Assembly (NCBI GenBank): GCA_001695595.3
Contig: MBPM02000004.1
Location: 62,001 to 126,000, forward strand
Direction: 5' to 3'
DNA: 64,000 bases
Source: Plasmopara viticola
Lineage: Eukaryota > Oomycota > Peronosporomycetes > Peronosporales > Peronosporaceae
Both the position numbers and the translations under genes were made by a program. Under the pieces are notes generated by a model, which made no database searches, was not told the DNA's origin, and worked only from the letters and a program-made list of their open reading frames with translations. Positions 9,731 to 19,600 of the stretch are shown one piece after another. The first letter of the stretch is position 1, and every line of letters starts with the position of its first letter.

Positions 9731-12700
9731 TTACTTTCGCCGCATCAACATGAGGGCCAGGGCCCCCAGTCCCACCACGAGCGTCGCGCCGCCAGCGATC
9801 AACGCTGCTGGCGGAGGCTTGGGAGCGCGCTTGCGACGAGTCTTCTTGCTCTTCTGTCGTGCACTCTCGTCGTCGTCACGACTCGCGTCACTACCGTCTG
9901 ATGACAGTTCGTCGACTTTGGTCAGCAGTCGATTGCGCGCCTTGGCCCCGCCAGCGTTCGTGCCACTGGCACTTGGAGTGGCCACGGCCACGCCACGTTC
10001 ATTGGTAGGACACGAGCGCTTGACCACGTCCACTACGAGGACCAGGCGCTTCCACCCGGCCCGCTGGGCCATGTGGACGGCCTCCACCAGGCTCTCGTCC
10101 GACGTCAACAAGGCCAAATCGCCATCGTCGTCTTCATACTTTAATCGCACGGCTTCCGTGTCGTCCAGGCCCATTTTGAATCGAATTTGCTCCAACAATG
10201 GACCAATGGCATTGAATCGGCACATGATGCGATGGAAATGGCCCGAAGCGCCGTCGCTCACCTTAAAGACAAACATGTTTTCGTCCAAGTTCTTGGGCAT
10301 GACGGTGCTCGTCGTCGCGGTATTGGCGCCACTGACAACCGACACACTTTCGCCTAATTCCGCGTACGCTCCGAGCGAATTCGAGTAGCGACCAGTGCCG
10401 AGCCCCACGGCACTTGCTGTCGGGGTCGACATGCTGCCGTTCCCATTGTATTCGTCCCGCTCAAACTCTTCGATCGTACCAACCGATCGCGCATCGTCGT
10501 TTAACCCCCCGTACGCCCCGCCCGCTACTTCTTCCTGCAAATTCATGGCCGTCTGCCAAAACTGTCGCCAGTCCCCGTTCGACGTACCCCCCGACGTCGT
10601 TTGGAACTGGCCGTAGCTCAAGCAAATGACGTCTGCCATGCCAAGAATCTCCCCGTCATCAGCCAAGACGGGCATAAAGAGCTGGCCAGCATCGTGCAAC
10701 GCACGCAAGCCGTCTACAATGCTCATGTTTGGGCCCATGAGATCGGGGTCTACCGTCATCACTTCTTCGACGAGTGTCGCGTCGGCGTACAAGCCCTTGG
10801 CCACCAACTTACGGAGTAGGTCTTTTGTTGTCACCATACCACACAATTCTTGCTCGTCCCCCAGTACAATCGCCGCTTTCTTGGTGTTGGCCATTAGCTT
10901 TGCCGCACGTGCTGCGGTCGTATGAATCGAAATCACTGGCGGCATCAGCTCACCGTCCAGTGCGTCTCCGACAGTCGGTCGCACCATCTTTTCCATCATT
11001 GGACCTAGCAGTCGCTGGAGATTCGACCCCGTGCCAAGATCGCGTGAAAACTCGGACGCCGCTGCTTCCGTCGACTGTTGGACCTTTTCCAGACACGTAA
11101 TGGCGTCGTATAGACATTTGGAAATGTTGAGCATGCCCTGAGGAGTGCCGTCCGAGCCGAGGACCGGCAAATGTTTGAATCGACCTTCCAGCATCTTCGT
11201 GATCGCTTCAATCGCCTGGTCGTCCATGTACACGCACATGGGTTTTTTCGTCATCACGGTAGCGACCGAACAGCTCTCTGGGTCCAGCCCTTCAGCCAGC
11301 ACGCGACGCACAATGTCCGTGTCCGTTAAAATACCACGCAACTCTCCTTCTTCAGTCGTCACCACCACAGCCTCGACGCGTGCTTGCCGCATGCGCTTGG
11401 CGGCTTCGGCCACCGTAATAAATTCATTGATACGCGTTACTTGCTGTGGTCGCAGCATCGAGACTGGACGCATCGCACCCTCTAGTTCGGGCGGATTTTT
11501 GCGATCAACCATGGACGAGTGGTGACTTTCTGTATACTTGCCTGGTCGGCGGCGAGACACGCGCGAGCCAGTCAAGCTAGCGAGCTCGCTAAAGTCGTCA
11601 TCAACATGACCGAGCGCCAGTGAGACGTCCCAGAACGCGCGCCAGTCGGAATCCTCGTCCACGGCCGCTGCGCCGCTCGCAAACGTGCCGTAGCATAGCG
11701 ATAGCACGTCCAGCATGCCCACGATTGTGGCCGTTTCGTTGTTAACGACCGGCAAGTGCAAAAAGTTTTGTTCGTACATGATATGAAGTGCTTCCACGAG
11801 TTTCGTGTTCGGTGAAGCTGTTTCAGGGTTCGGCGTCATGACCTGGCCGACAGTCGTCTCGGCAGCATCTAAACCAGCGCCGGTCACACGCAGCAAGAGG
11901 TCCTTGGGCGTAAACACGCCCAACACCTTTCGAGTCAGTGCAGACATGCCAATGTCGTAGCCTCCCCCACTGACCGACGACCGGCGACCGCCACTCACGG
12001 ACGAACCCGAGTCATTGATTGGATCCTCTACAATCAGTGCAGCTTTTCGAGACGCAGCCATCTGACGCGCCACCTCCATCACTGTGTCATGTTCACTCAC
12101 GAGCGGCGGCAGTGTCTCGTCCTCCAAAATGGCGTCCACGGTCGGCGAAAGCAGTTTCTCGACCATGGGGCCGACAAGCTGCTTTAATGCCCCTTGGCCA
12201 TTGCCAATGCCAGTGGCATGCAACTGCTTCTCTAGCCGTTGTCGAAGCGAACCACTGGACGACTGTTGCACCTTTTCAATACGCGTAATGGCGTCATACA
12301 GGCACTTTTGAATGCGAAGCATACCAGCGACCATGCCCGTTTCATCCACAACCGGCAAGTGACGGAATTTACCTTCAAGCATCATAAACATTGCATCCAT
12401 CGCGCTGTCGCGTTCGTCTACAAATTTGGGGTTGGGGGTCATGGCATCCATTACACTGACGTAGTATGGATCGTTTCCGAGCGCTACTACACGCCGCGTC
12501 ACATCAGTGTCGGTCAAAATTCCAAGTAATGCACCATCCCGCCCAATCACCAGAGCCGCATCCGTCTGTGTGAGACTCATCTCTTTCGCAGCATCCGCGA
12601 CGGAAAACGTCCCGGAAATTGTAATTGCTTTTGAAGGACGTAGCTTGGACACTGGACGCACATCTCCCGTCGCAATAGTCGCTTGACGACTCTTTTGACT

Positions 12701-15700
12701 CAAGCCACTACTGCTTGGCGCAAGATTGTGTGAAAAGCCACTGCGGAAACTGTGCTGCGATGACACGTCGTCATCATCGGCAGCCTCAAATGAGGCATTC
12801 CAGAACGATTTCCACTCGCTTGGCTTACCCTTTGCAAACGATCCATAGCTCAACGACAGTACATCAATAAGACCAATGGGCTCTTTGCTCGTCTCAGTCT
12901 GCATCACCGCCAGGTACAGCGTTTTGAGATCGTGCATCGTGTGCATCGCGTCAATCACTGACGTGGCTCCCGTGATCGTTACATCTTTCTCAAGCATCAC
13001 TTCACACACGGGCGTTGTATGAACGGGTAGATTACGTGCAAGCACTTTCTCGAGCATTTCTTTTGGTGTAAAGATACCACAATACTGTCCACGATTGTTC
13101 ACGACAAGCGCACCCTTCTTGGTACTGGCCATTTGCTTGGCCACTTCAAACACAGACGTGTACCGCTGTACACGAGGTGGTTCAATACCTTCTTCGTCGA
13201 TAACGGTCTGAATGTCGGGTGAAAACATCTTGTTGACCATTGACCCAAGCAGCTGCGAGACGCCACCAATACGTGCATTGTTTCTCCCGCGGGTTTTCGC
13301 CTCCTTCTCGAGTGTATGACGCAAAGCAGCCGACGATTGCTCCGACTTTTCCATCTTACGAATAGCATCATACAAACACTTAGCAATGCTCAAGATGCCC
13401 ACGACGGGGCCGTTGCGATCAACAACCGGCAAGTGACGAAATTTGCCTTGCAGCATAGAAATGAGGGCGTCAATGGCGGGATCATCCATCGATACAAACA
13501 CGGGGTTGCGTGTCATGACGTCGCCTACTAGCGTCGAATCTAACGGCCGGTTTTCCGACACAACGCGGCGCGTCAAGTCCGTGTCGGTGATGATTCCACT
13601 CAGCATGCCGTCGTCTGACACCACCAAGACGCAGTCCATTTTGTTGCGTCCCATCGTCCGCGCCAGCTCCGTCACTGTTGTCGTTTCTAAGACAGTCAAC
13701 ACCTTGGTTGGCCGCAGTTTTGCCACAGTGCGACTCTTTTCCTCCTGTTCTGCCCGCGAGAGCAGCGTCGTCCGTTCACGGTCGCCAGCCTCCGACGGCT
13801 GCGATGGCTGGTCCAGCTGCAGCGTCGTGTTCCAAAACTCTTGCATCTGCTCACGATCTTCTCCATAAATGGCATCGATTGTTCCATAACTTAGATCCAA
13901 AACGTCTACCATCCCCACTAGTTCGTTTGACTTGTCTTTAAGCACAGGTAAATTCAGGATACGCGAGTCGTGCATAATGTGCAACCCATCGAGTACGGAG
14001 GTAGAAGGTAGAGCGATTTCAGGGTCATTCATCATCACGTCTTCCACGTACGTGGCCGACGCTTTAAGACCCTTGGCAATCACGTTCAGTACCAATTCAT
14101 TTGGAGAAAAGATTCCGACGAGCTTGTCAAAGTTATAATCGTCTACAATCAAAGCTGCTTTCTTCGTCGAGGCCATGGCTTTGACCACATCACTTACAAG
14201 AGACGACTTGGGTAGACGCGGAGCCTTCATCGAGCCGCTTTGGCCTTCACGATCAAGAATCGATGCCAGCGTCGGTGTCGACAGTTTTTTCAACATTGGA
14301 GAGAGGAGCTGCTGCAGCGTTGACGACTTGCCACTCTTTTCAAGGGACGCCTTGAGCTGATCCGTCGACTGTGTCGCATGTTCAAGTCGCTTCGATACGT
14401 CGTAAATGCACTTGCCAATATTTAAAACACCGGCGATCGAGCCATTGTCCACCACTGGTAAATGGCGAAAGTGTCCTTCCTGCATCGAAAGCAACGCATC
14501 GATCGCGCTGTCGTTCGGAGACACGTACTTAATATCTCTTGTCATTACGTTGCGAACAAGCACTTCTTCAGGAATCAAATTCAATGCCAGTACACGACGA
14601 CAAATGTCCGTGTCGGTCAGGATCCCGTTCAAGCCACCATTTTCATCCACAACAAGCAACGCGTCTGTGCGCTTTTGTTTCATCAACAATGCAGCTTTGA
14701 ATACCGAAGCGACCTCATCGATCGTGATCGCAGGAAGAGGACGAAGGCTCGAAACGGGACGGACATTGACGCCTTTATCACGGTCCTTTTGGTGTCGCAC
14801 TTTGCTCGCAACCGACATGGTGGACGTCGATCTGCCTGACACCATTGAAGTCGTTTCGTCATCGTGACAGTCGAGCGCAGCATTAAAAAGGTTTCCAATC
14901 TCGCGCGATTCACCAAACGACGCCAAACTTATGGACAATACATCCGCCACGCCCAAGATCTCACCCGAGTCATGAGCCACAACGGGTAGATTCAAGAATT
15001 TCCCGTCGTGCATAATGTGAAACGCGTCCAGCACAGATGTCTCTGGTGCTGCAGACTCGGGATTCGGCGTCATCACGTCACTGACACTTGTCGTGTTGAC
15101 GTTCAAGTCTTCTGCCACAACTCGAACTAGAACGTCTTTTGGAGTAAAGATGCCAATGAGACTCTGTGCGTCCGGGTGTGAGGACACAACTAGCGCTGGT
15201 CGTTTCGTCTCTGCCATATATGTCGTGGCTTCATACACCGACATGTTACCGTACACGAGTGGCGGCATCACTTCGTTTGGCTTTGATACAACGTCAAACA
15301 ATGTGGGGGATAGCATCTTCTCTAACATCCCACGAAGCATCGCATTGTCGCTTTTCGCGCCAAGTTCTTGCTGCAAAGACATCGACATGTTCTCAACTCG
15401 TCGAATAGCGTCGTGCAAGCACTTGGCCACGTTTAAAACGCCAACAACATGGCCGTTTTGAGCACTCGTGACTGGTAAATGACGGAACTTGCCACTCAGC
15501 ATCATGTCCATAGCATCAACTGCACTATCCTCGAGACTCACACAGCAAGGATTTGGCGTCATGACGGATCCGATCGTAACCCGTGCGGGGTCCAAGCTCT
15601 TGGAAATGACACGACGAGCAACGTCCGTGTCGGAGAAAATCCCACTTAGCGCTCCTTTATAGTTGGTCACTAACACAGCAGAAGCACGGTGCGACTTCAT

Positions 15701-18700
15701 CAATCGTGCAGCTTCCAAGACAGTCGACTCTTCGCTTACTGTGATAGCCTTGGCTGGACGAAGACGCGCCACCGTACGGGACGGATCAGTCGTCGACGCT
15801 GGGTTCTTGGCCTTCGATGACGTCGACCTCATGGACGCGTGTGACCGTGCAAACGACTGGCCAGAAGTGGTCGAGCTGTTCGAACCCGAACGTGCCCGAT
15901 GCTCGAAAGGCGATGGCTTGACGGGAGGCATGATTGGAGTCATCGTATGCGACTCGCCGCGCCGAACAATCGGAGAAGGACCATTGTAAATTGTAGGAGG
16001 TCGTCTAGCCATTTGACTCGGAGCAACAGGACTGTCTTGAGCAGGTGTGTGATCGATTAGAAGAGAGGGAACAGAAACGTCTTTAAGCGTCTGTACAGCC
16101 GGTAAGACTACCGAAGGGGCCAGTGGAGTTGGCATCAATGGGGCTACCGGAGCCGGATCTGGCACAGGAAGTTTGGGAGTTGGCGCCAAAATTGGCGTTG
16201 GAACCTCTGAAGAAGGGCACTTTTTACCGGGTAACGCAGCGGGAGACGAAGTAGGAGCTATCACAGCAGGTTCACAATTAGGAAGAATCCCACTTCGATC
16301 CACATTTGATGGGGGTGTAGGCGCAGCAGGCACTGGCTCAGGCGCTTGAGGTTGAGGTGCTTCGCTCTTTGGAGAAGAAGGCGGCGTCGGCTCTTTGCGC
16401 AAGTCGACCTTCTTTGGCGAAGGCGAAGAAGTCGGAGGCTTAACGGCAGCAGGAAACTTTGCGCGCCTCCTTTTCAAGACGTCAATATCGCTCTGAAGCT
16501 GCGCACACTTGTCAAAGCTCTTCTTCTTCATCAAAGTATCCAGCTCCTCATTTAACTTGTCAATCTCTGCATCTAATTCTGTCGGTGTCTGCTTCTTCTT
16601 GCGCGCAGACACGAGCGCGTCTAAACTGACTTGAAAGTCTCCACACTTGCCGAAGTCTCGAGCAGCCATTGCCTCCGCAATGGTCGTTTCCATCGCCCGA
16701 ATGCGTTCATCCAGCTCCTCTGGTTCCAGCTCGTTCAAATCTTCCTTAACATGTGTGCGAGCTTCTTGGAGCACTTCAAGCTGCTTCTGGAGCTCTGCAC
16801 ATCGGCCAAATTGCTTGGACACTGCCGCCGCCTCCATGTCTTCGTTCAACTTTTTGATTTCGGCATCTATTTCTTTGGCCGTACGCACCTTCTTGCGCGC
16901 CTCAACAAACTTTTCGAGCTCAAGCTGCAAATTCGCGCACATTTCAAATTGCTTGCTCACTGCCGCGTTCTCAATAGCTTTTTCTAGCTCAGCAATCTTC
17001 AGATCTAGTTCCTTCGGGCCCAACTCGCCAAAAGGATGGAGCAGATCACGTTTACGTACTAGATACCCACGTGCAATCTTCTGTACAATCACCGCCTTGT
17101 CACTGTGTAAACGGCGTTCTGCTCGCATTCGCTGGTACTTGGTCATGGCTACACGCGTGCGTAGGACAGACATGACGCGGTACGCACATTGACGCAATCG
17201 CCTGAGTTTTCGCTTCGCCACAAACTGCCGGACTTTCGTTTGAATCTTCACCATCGCTTCCTTTCTAGCAATGTTGCGAACCCATTTCTGGATCGTCCGT
17301 GCGGCCGATTTGCAGCGTAGTATTTCGAGCTTTCGTAGCTTGAATGCCATGTCTCTTTTTAAAAACACTTTAGTTTTCCCCAATTGCCACTCTTCTTTAC
17401 CCGCTCCTAAAATGGACGAGATCTCCACGACAAGCTCCTTGATATTCTCTGCATCCGGCGCTAAGGACTGGTAATCGTAAAAAAAGACATCGTGATCTTC
17501 GCGCATAGCAAAGCCTCGCTGACGGATCTGAATCGCTTCCATCATTCCAGAATACTTTAGTTGACGCGCACAGTCAGCATCATTGAAGTCGCTTGGGCGC
17601 TTGACTTCGTTGGGCTTGATACAGCGCACATAGCGAGGATTTGCTAGCGAGATCTTGTTCATCAACTCCTGCAGCTGGTATCGAAACTGCGCACTGACTG
17701 AAACTTCTCGTATATTGCGCGATTTGTTGCCGAGTGCGCTCTTCTTGACTTCTGTTGGACGCCGCGAAATCGAATGCTGTACTTGCTTATTGCCTGGAAT
17801 GGCTTCAATCGACTGCATGTTCAAATCAAAAATTCCACGCAGCCAGTCGCTCGTTGACTGTCGAATGAGCTCCTTCATGTCGTCATTCATCATTTCATTG
17901 TTTTTGTCGTTAAACCCGCTAGCGTCGTAAATGACTTCACCCGCATAGTGTTTAATGCCAAAGTGCAAGTCCGCGTCCATCTTCGGGTGCACGTAAAACT
18001 TGTTCTTGCTTGTCGCTTGTCCACTCGTAGCACGTCCAAAGGAGTTGTGCAAGTTTGACACAAACTTTTTGTTCGCTTCTTCGCCCTTGAGGCGCCAATT
18101 GTCATCGAGCGAGACGAAAATGCCCGGTTTTCCATTCACTTTACTCTCAATCAAATCGAGACACTCTTGATTGTCTTCAAAATCAATATGTTTCCAATCA
18201 ATCCCTTCTTTAGCGTAATCGTTCTGTTCCACTTCAAGCATGTGCTGATTGAAATGGCGCTGGAGCTTTTCATTCGCATAGTTGATACACAATTGTTCAA
18301 ACGTGTTCCACTCAAACTTTTCAAAGCCATAGATATCCAACACACCAATAAATCCCCACTTGTCCTGCGCCCGCGAAATGGTCCGATTGAGTTCCGACAC
18401 GAGCCATAAAAAGAGCGACGAGTAAATGCCTTTTGCCAATGCGTCCCGTTTGTCACGCACTTGCTCGACATTTTGCTGCTGGACAATGACCTTCCCACCA
18501 ACGTAAAGTTGCCGCGTCAAAAGCGCCTTGACCAAAGCCTCTTCACTCACTTGAAGCAGCGATGCCACCAATTTCATCCTCTCCGCCGAGTCGTCTTCCA
18601 CGGTCACGCACGTGTCATTTTCCATGACAAATTGCAAGTTGCCAAGGTGCAACACTGCCGCCAAGAGGTCAAACACGCGATCTTGCCGCGCTTCAGTGAT

Positions 18701-19600
18701 CCCAATCGTCTCCAAGCACCGTTTCGTGATGGCAAATTCATGCACGTCGTCGCACGAGTGAATGTGAAAACATTCACTCTTGCGCAAGTAATCGTACTCG
18801 TGGGGCGTCTCGAGCTGGAGCCGTTCACGCAAGGCCGGGTCGGCACCGGCCAGTAATTGGTAGAAAATGTGGTAATTCCGTTCCCCTAAACTCTGGGACA
18901 CAATGCGGGTTTTTTCCAGTAAGAAATTCAAAATCTGGGCGCCGACAATCTTGCCGTGGTGGTTGAATTGAATCTCGATGAATTTGCCAAACCGACTGGA
19001 ATTGTCATTGCGCAATGTCTTGGCATTGCCAAAGGATTCGAGCAACGGATTGCTCTTTAAAACACGCTCTTCCAGCTTCCCGAGTGCGCCCGCCATGCCC
19101 TCGAGAGGCTCCGGAGCGGGGCTTTCACCCTCGGCTCCTTTGCAATCACTCGTCGCGCGAGCCAAGTATTGCATAATGATCTTGGTCGTCTCCGTCTTGC
19201 CCGAGCCACTCTCGCCACTGATAATAATACTCTGATTGGCTGGATCCAAGGCACCGCCTTGAATGAGCTGCGTATACGCATGGTCGGCGAGCGCAAAGAC
19301 GTGGGGGGGCAGGGCGCCCATGGTTTTGCCGTAATACTCCGTCATGTGACGCTCGCTATAGACGTCGAGCTCTTTGTATGGATTGATGGCAATGACAATG
19401 GGTCCAACGTAGGTGTAAATGAGCTCGTGATCGTAGCGTTTGCGTAAGTTCTCAAGCAGCGACTGCTCCGACAGATCCGACATGTGGAGAATGTCCTCGA
19501 ACGTGTTGCCACTGGGGGACGTCTCAGTGTCTTGCGACTTTTTCTTCCTCTTGGCACGCATGAGCCGCTCCTTGCGCGTGCCTCCATTTCGTCGTTGCAT
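9731..19600 (-). CDS. Myosin fused to 20 CBS domains, PB1 domain and C-terminal membrane anchor
   Basis: One uninterrupted frame of 3289 aa without introns. The motor occupies about residues 30-750: P-loop GESGSGKT (129-136), switch I NDNSSRFGK (198-206), switch II DIYGFEKFE (422-430) and converter GKTKVFLKRDM. There is no N-terminal SH3-like domain. Three IQ-like motifs follow (about 765-860), then four repeats of about 43 aa with xxFxxCAxLQ cores resembling UVR motifs (about 865-1050), then a Pro/Ser-rich linker (about 1050-1275). Five modules start at about 1277, 1612, 1956, 2312 and 2709; each opens with an LRP motif (for example VARLRPAKAITV) and holds four CBS domains with G-I-x-(T/S)-D-x-D and P-V-V cores. 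A PB1 domain spans about 3104-3190. The C terminus has a basic stretch and a single hydrophobic helix (about 3267-3287) ending MRRK, a tail anchor. CBS pairs bind adenosine nucleotides and PB1 mediates oligomerisation. A membrane-cargo motor tuned by nucleotide state is inference. The four-CBS plus PB1 plus TM layout resembles plant CBSCBSPB and fungal MUG70-like proteins. Confidence 0.95.
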   Translation of the reverse strand: MQRRNGGTRKERLMRAKRKKKSQDTETSPSGNTFEDILHMSDLSEQSLLENLRKRYDHELIYTYVGPIVIAINPYKELDVYSERHMTEYYGKTMGALPPHVFALADHAYTQLIQGGALDPANQSIIISGESGSGKTETTKIIMQYLARATSDCKGAEGESPAPEPLEGMAGALGKLEERVLKSNPLLESFGNAKTLRNDNSSRFGKFIEIQFNHHGKIVGAQILNFLLEKTRIVSQSLGERNYHIFYQLLAGADPALRERLQLETPHEYDYLRKSECFHIHSCDDVHEFAITKRCLETIGITEARQDRVFDLLAAVLHLGNLQFVMENDTCVTVEDDSAERMKLVASLLQVSEEALVKALLTRQLYVGGKVIVQQQNVEQVRDKRDALAKGIYSSLFLWLVSELNRTISRAQDKWGFIGVLDIYGFEKFEWNTFEQLCINYANEKLQRHFNQHMLEVEQNDYAKEGIDWKHIDFEDNQECLDLIESKVNGKPGIFVSLDDNWRLKGEEANKKFVSNLHNSFGRATSGQATSKNKFYVHPKMDADLHFGIKHYAGEVIYDASGFNDKNNEMMNDDMKELIRQSTSDWLRGIFDLNMQSIEAIPGNKQVQHSISRRPTEVKKSALGNKSRNIREVSVSAQFRYQLQELMNKISLANPRYVRCIKPNEVKRPSDFNDADCARQLKYSGMMEAIQIRQRGFAMREDHDVFFYDYQSLAPDAENIKELVVEISSILGAGKEEWQLGKTKVFLKRDMAFKLRKLEILRCKSAARTIQKWVRNIARKEAMVKIQTKVRQFVAKRKLRRLRQCAYRVMSVLRTRVAMTKYQRMRAERRLHSDKAVIVQKIARGYLVRKRDLLHPFGELGPKELDLKIAELEKAIENAAVSKQFEMCANLQLELEKFVEARKKVRTAKEIDAEIKKLNEDMEAAAVSKQFGRCAELQKQLEVLQEARTHVKEDLNELEPEELDERIRAMETTIAEAMAARDFGKCGDFQVSLDALVSARKKKQTPTELDAEIDKLNEELDTLMKKKSFDKCAQLQSDIDVLKRRRAKFPAAVKPPTSSPSPKKVDLRKEPTPPSSPKSEAPQPQAPEPVPAAPTPPSNVDRSGILPNCEPAVIAPTSSPAALPGKKCPSSEVPTPILAPTPKLPVPDPAPVAPLMPTPLAPSVVLPAVQTLKDVSVPSLLIDHTPAQDSPVAPSQMARRPPTIYNGPSPIVRRGESHTMTPIMPPVKPSPFEHRARSGSNSSTTSGQSFARSHASMRSTSSKAKNPASTTDPSRTVARLRPAKAITVSEESTVLEAARLMKSHRASAVLVTNYKGALSGIFSDTDVARRVISKSLDPARVTIGSVMTPNPCCVSLEDSAVDAMDMMLSGKFRHLPVTSAQNGHVVGVLNVAKCLHDAIRRVENMSMSLQQELGAKSDNAMLRGMLEKMLSPTLFDVVSKPNEVMPPLVYGNMSVYEATTYMAETKRPALVVSSHPDAQSLIGIFTPKDVLVRVVAEDLNVNTTSVSDVMTPNPESAAPETSVLDAFHIMHDGKFLNLPVVAHDSGEILGVADVLSISLASFGESREIGNLFNAALDCHDDETTSMVSGRSTSTMSVASKVRHQKDRDKGVNVRPVSSLRPLPAITIDEVASVFKAALLMKQKRTDALLVVDENGGLNGILTDTDICRRVLALNLIPEEVLVRNVMTRDIKYVSPNDSAIDALLSMQEGHFRHLPVVDNGSIAGVLNIGKCIYDVSKRLEHATQSTDQLKASLEKSGKSSTLQQLLSPMLKKLSTPTLASILDREGQSGSMKAPRLPKSSLVSDVVKAMASTKKAALIVDDYNFDKLVGIFSPNELVLNVIAKGLKASATYVEDVMMNDPEIALPSTSVLDGLHIMHDSRILNLPVLKDKSNELVGMVDVLDLSYGTIDAIYGEDREQMQEFWNTTLQLDQPSQPSEAGDRERTTLLSRAEQEEKSRTVAKLRPTKVLTVLETTTVTELARTMGRNKMDCVLVVSDDGMLSGIITDTDLTRRVVSENRPLDSTLVGDVMTRNPVFVSMDDPAIDALISMLQGKFRHLPVVDRNGPVVGILSIAKCLYDAIRKMEKSEQSSAALRHTLEKEAKTRGRNNARIGGVSQLLGSMVNKMFSPDIQTVIDEEGIEPPRVQRYTSVFEVAKQMASTKKGALVVNNRGQYCGIFTPKEMLEKVLARNLPVHTTPVCEVMLEKDVTITGATSVIDAMHTMHDLKTLYLAVMQTETSKEPIGLIDVLSLSYGSFAKGKPSEWKSFWNASFEAADDDDVSSQHSFRSGFSHNLAPSSSGLSQKSRQATIATGDVRPVSKLRPSKAITISGTFSVADAAKEMSLTQTDAALVIGRDGALLGILTDTDVTRRVVALGNDPYYVSVMDAMTPNPKFVDERDSAMDAMFMMLEGKFRHLPVVDETGMVAGMLRIQKCLYDAITRIEKVQQSSSGSLRQRLEKQLHATGIGNGQGALKQLVGPMVEKLLSPTVDAILEDETLPPLVSEHDTVMEVARQMAASRKAALIVEDPINDSGSSVSGGRRSSVSGGGYDIGMSALTRKVLGVFTPKDLLLRVTGAGLDAAETTVGQVMTPNPETASPNTKLVEALHIMYEQNFLHLPVVNNETATIVGMLDVLSLCYGTFASGAAAVDEDSDWRAFWDVSLALGHVDDDFSELASLTGSRVSRRRPGKYTESHHSSMVDRKNPPELEGAMRPVSMLRPQQVTRINEFITVAEAAKRMRQARVEAVVVTTEEGELRGILTDTDIVRRVLAEGLDPESCSVATVMTKKPMCVYMDDQAIEAITKMLEGRFKHLPVLGSDGTPQGMLNISKCLYDAITCLEKVQQSTEAAASEFSRDLGTGSNLQRLLGPMMEKMVRPTVGDALDGELMPPVISIHTTAARAAKLMANTKKAAIVLGDEQELCGMVTTKDLLRKLVAKGLYADATLVEEVMTVDPDLMGPNMSIVDGLRALHDAGQLFMPVLADDGEILGMADVICLSYGQFQTTSGGTSNGDWRQFWQTAMNLQEEVAGGAYGGLNDDARSVGTIEEFERDEYNGNGSMSTPTASAVGLGTGRYSNSLGAYAELGESVSVVSGANTATTSTVMPKNLDENMFVFKVSDGASGHFHRIMCRFNAIGPLLEQIRFKMGLDDTEAVRLKYEDDDGDLALLTSDESLVEAVHMAQRAGWKRLVLVVDVVKRSCPTNERGVAVATPSASGTNAGGAKARNRLLTKVDELSSDGSDASRDDDESARQKSKKTRRKRAPKPPPAALIAGGATLVVGLGALALMLMRRK
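11450..15790 (-). repeat. Five intragenic four-CBS modules of about 335-400 codons
   Basis: Within the myosin gene a module of four CBS domains is repeated five times, with the modules beginning at about nucleotides 15770, 14765, 13735, 12665 and 11475 (minus strand). Each begins with an RP-V-(S/A)-x-LRP motif. Each contains one Bateman pair, a connector with a QL(L/V)xPM-type helix and a SPT-like segment, a second pair, and (except module 1) a W/F-rich exit such as FWNA or FWDV. Module spacing grows from 335 to 397 codons. Divergence between modules is high, so the duplications are old. Confidence 0.9.

Noticed and set aside
9931..19450. Many 60-180-codon open frames antisense or out of frame within the myosin gene
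   Set aside because: All overlap one 3289-codon frame with clear domains and show no domain of their own.
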